From: an uncultured Verrucomicrobiota bacterium
GTDB taxonomy: Bacteria > Verrucomicrobiota > Verrucomicrobiia > Verrucomicrobiales > Verrucomicrobiaceae
Assembly: GCA_903838675.1 (NCBI GenBank)
Contig: CAILZI010000069.1
Coordinates: forward strand, 1-55,231
DNA length: 55,231 bases
Direction of reading: 5' to 3'
Positions 53,812-55,231 of this stretch are shown here, one piece after another (within the stretch, counting starts at the first letter, position 1; every line of letters starts with the position of its first letter). The notes under the pieces are model-generated. The model was not told the DNA's origin. It did no database searches and saw only the letters and a list, made by a program, of their open reading frames with translations. The position numbers and the translations under genes were made by a program.

Positions 53812-54116
53812 TTAGGCTGGGGTGGTGCCTTTGATGATGGGCGTGAAGTCGCTCCAGTTTTCGATTTTGAAGCCGCGAATGTCGCGCACCACCTGAGGAA
53901 ACCAAGGCAGGGCCTTCAATGCAGGGCCTTCAATGCGAGGAGGGCGGCAAAGAGATTCGCCATGTCGTCCTTCTCCGTCACATAGACACTGCCTTGCACC
54001 CGATCGAAGCGAAATTTTCGCAGGGTCGCGGCAACGTCTGCATAAGCTGCTGTCACACCACGCGGGTGGTGTGCTTCCGCGTCGGCGACGATGAGATCAA
54101 AGGCGATGGCAAACAT
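53812..54116 (-). pseudogene. vapD: vapD, frameshifted by a 14-bp tandem duplication
   Basis: The gene begins [21 protein letters not shown] with the Asp7 of VapD, a Cas2-fold endoribonuclease of about 95 residues, and continues [37 protein letters not shown]. It then hits TGA after 66 residues. The bases GCAGGGCCTTCAAT (plus strand) occur twice in tandem, at 53907-53920 and 53921-53934. Removing one copy restores the frame: [31 protein letters not shown] and a stop (TAA) at 53812-53814, giving 96 residues. So the gene is out of frame in this copy, possibly reversibly. The vapX-like gene stops 4 bases upstream. Confidence 0.88.
53907..53934. repeat. 14-bp perfect tandem duplication inside vapD
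   Basis: Two copies of GCAGGGCCTTCAAT back to back. Length 14 shifts the reading frame. Loss or gain of one unit by slippage would switch the gene on or off. Confidence 0.95.
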
Positions 54117-54120
54117 CAGT

Positions 54121-54306
54121 TCACTTTGCTTCAGGGTCTTTCAGCGCACGCTCCACGAGGTAATCGAGCTCCTCGCCTGTCTGCACCACGACCACATGTA
54201 CCTTCTGGCCGTTCACCTTGCTGACCACCTGATAAACCGGGCCTTCCTCACCAAAGGTGCGGAAGGTATCGATCAGATCATCCACCGTGCGGGCGACTGT
54301 TTGCAT
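54121..54306 (-). CDS. Small partner of VapD (VapX-like, by position)
   Basis: 61 residues from ATG 54306 (MQTVARTVDDLIDTFRTFGEEGPVYQVVSKV), ending VVVVQTGEELDYLVERALKDPEAK. An in-frame ATG at 54324 is possible. VapD genes usually follow a small antitoxin gene, and this one stops four bases before the vapD start, which suggests it is that partner. Identity as VapX is inferred from position, not from a motif I can verify. If the pair is a toxin-antitoxin module, the frameshift in vapD would leave the antitoxin alone. Confidence 0.7.
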   Translation of the reverse strand: MQTVARTVDDLIDTFRTFGEEGPVYQVVSKVNGQKVHVVVVQTGEELDYLVERALKDPEAK

Positions 54307-54370
54307 GGGTAAAGTATGATGCATCACCCCCAGCCCTGCAAGCTTGGTATTCTCTGCGCACTCTGGCTCC

Positions 54371-55231
54371 TCAGACCCCAAACGCCCGCTGGCACACCTC
54401 CATGATGCCCGCCCGTGTGGTGCAGCGGCGCATGGCGCTGAGGAAGCCCTCGGCATCGGCCAGGCCCCAGGCGAAGAAATTGAGGTGCTTTTTGATGCGG
54501 TTCACCATGTCCAGCTCGCGCGTGTTCGGCAGCGTCACGCATTCGTACAGCTCCTCCACGTAGCGCAGGCGGTCGGCGGAGGTGGGCTGAAAGACGGGCT
54601 GGCCGCGCACGTGCTGGCGGATCTGATCAAACATCCACGGATTGCGGATGGCCCCACGCCCGAGCATCAGCCCGCGCACGCCGGTCTGCTGCGTCACCTC
54701 GGCAGCATCCACGTGGGAACTGATGTTGCCATTCGCCAGCACAGGGCAGGGGAGATTCGCCGTCGCGGTGCCGATCAAATCATAGCGCACGCCTTCGCGA
54801 TACATCTGCAGCACGGTGCGGCCATGGATGGTGACCAAATCCACGCCATGCTTGGCAAACAGTGGCACCAGAGCGTCGATGGTTTCCGTGTCATCAAAGC
54901 CCAGGCGCGTCTTCACCGTGAACTTGATGGAGATGGCCTCGCGCAGCGCTCCCAGAATGCCTTCGATGCGTGGCACATCGCGCAGCAGGCCGCCGCCTGC
55001 GCACTTCTTGTACACGATGGGGGCCGGGCAGCCGAGATTGAGATCCACCGCCGCGATGTTGTAGTGCTGCAACTCCTTCGCGCTGCGTACCAGAGAGGGG
55101 ATGTCATTCCCGATCATCTGCGCGATGGCCGGTTTGCCCGTGGGATTGTGAATCAGCGAGGCAAGGATCGGCTTGTCCAGGTGCGAGTCCGCATGCACGC
55201 GGAAGTACTCCGTGTAATACACATCCGCCCC
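54371..55231 (-). CDS. dus: tRNA-dihydrouridine synthase (5' end outside the window)
   Basis: The gene runs off the right edge; at least 286 residues are visible, entering the window in the family GADVYYTEYF text. It reduces uridines in tRNA D-loops with FMN. The TIM-barrel marks are LNLGCPAPIVYKKCAGGGLLRD (catalytic cysteine in GCPAP), VKTRLGFDDTETI, ITIHGRT, LANGNISS and GLMLGRGAIRNPWMFD. The C-terminal helical tRNA-binding domain follows (LYECVTLPNTRELDMVNRIKKHLNFFAW). Member class (DusA/B/C) is not certain. Confidence 0.93.
   Translation of the reverse strand, partial: GADVYYTEYFRVHADSHLDKPILASLIHNPTGKPAIAQMIGNDIPSLVRSAKELQHYNIAAVDLNLGCPAPIVYKKCAGGGLLRDVPRIEGILGALREAISIKFTVKTRLGFDDTETIDALVPLFAKHGVDLVTIHGRTVLQMYREGVRYDLIGTATANLPCPVLANGNISSHVDAAEVTQQTGVRGLMLGRGAIRNPWMFDQIRQHVRGQPVFQPTSADRLRYVEELYECVTLPNTRELDMVNRIKKHLNFFAWGLADAEGFLSAMRRCTTRAGIMEVCQRAFGV

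Overview
The window (55,231 bases, mostly high GC) reads as a chromosomal segment of a Gram-negative heterotroph, most likely a Verrucomicrobiota member related to Prosthecobacter/Verrucomicrobium. This is inference: there is no rRNA or tRNA to prove it. The grounds are the typical gene set: a sialate O-acetylesterase, a giant PQQ-type propeller protein with a LamG domain, a sulfatase-modifying-factor-like domain joined to planctomycete-style cytochrome c modules, M56 peptidases with secretin-short-domain repeats, GYF_2 proteins, many signal peptides and outer-membrane barrels, and few clear Shine-Dalgarno sites.

Layout. 0-6 kb: a sialate O-acetylesterase broken by one in-frame TAA, a palindrome-ended repeat, and a two-gene operon (membrane-fused spermidine-synthase-like protein, then MauG-type dihaem peroxidase). 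6.1-6.9 kb: a gene-free stretch with two oppositely oriented arrays of a GGTTTTGGC-type repeat around a unique core. 6.9-15.8 kb: secreted or envelope proteins (unknown secreted protein, prenyltransferase-like repeat protein, M50 site-2 protease, giant propeller protein, C-terminally anchored protein, Pro/Gly-rich barrel). 15.8-21.4 kb, minus strand: endonuclease III, a 3D-domain lipoprotein, a thioredoxin, a CDP-alcohol phosphatidyltransferase, a Gly-rich lipoprotein, an MFS transporter, a DUF2490 barrel and a truncated haemoglobin. 21.5-26.6 kb, plus strand: an AspT/YidE-type transporter, a TPR protein, then a BlaI-type repressor with two perfect operator dyads and an M56 peptidase fused to periplasmic secretin-short domains. 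26.7-33.8 kb: surE, an enoyl reductase, a beta-helix enzyme, ileS. 33.8-35.9 kb: an AT-richer accessory patch (GYF_2 protein, small proteins, orphan HigA antitoxin). 35.9-41.4 kb: a DKNYY-repeat lipoprotein, a ROK kinase, a CYTH enzyme, a complete REPtron (RAYT transposase between two copies of its palindromic element), an ADP-ribosylglycohydrolase and a dienelactone hydrolase. 41.5-55.2 kb: an ABC exporter, RDD protein, pgi, Dabb and ThiF/MoeB proteins, an orphan plus-strand terminator that may end a small RNA, ispE-pgeF, marR, an MFS transporter, a cytochrome/SUMF1-like protein, a vapX-vapD module whose vapD is frameshifted by a 14-bp tandem duplication, and a partial dus gene at the edge.

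The most notable items are the BlaI/M56-STN signalling pair with twin operators and a possible leaderless start, the REPtron, the inverted repeat arrays at 6.1-6.9 kb, the vapD 14-bp duplication (a possible on/off switch) and the single stop codon in the esterase. No CRISPR array, prophage, rRNA or tRNA was seen.
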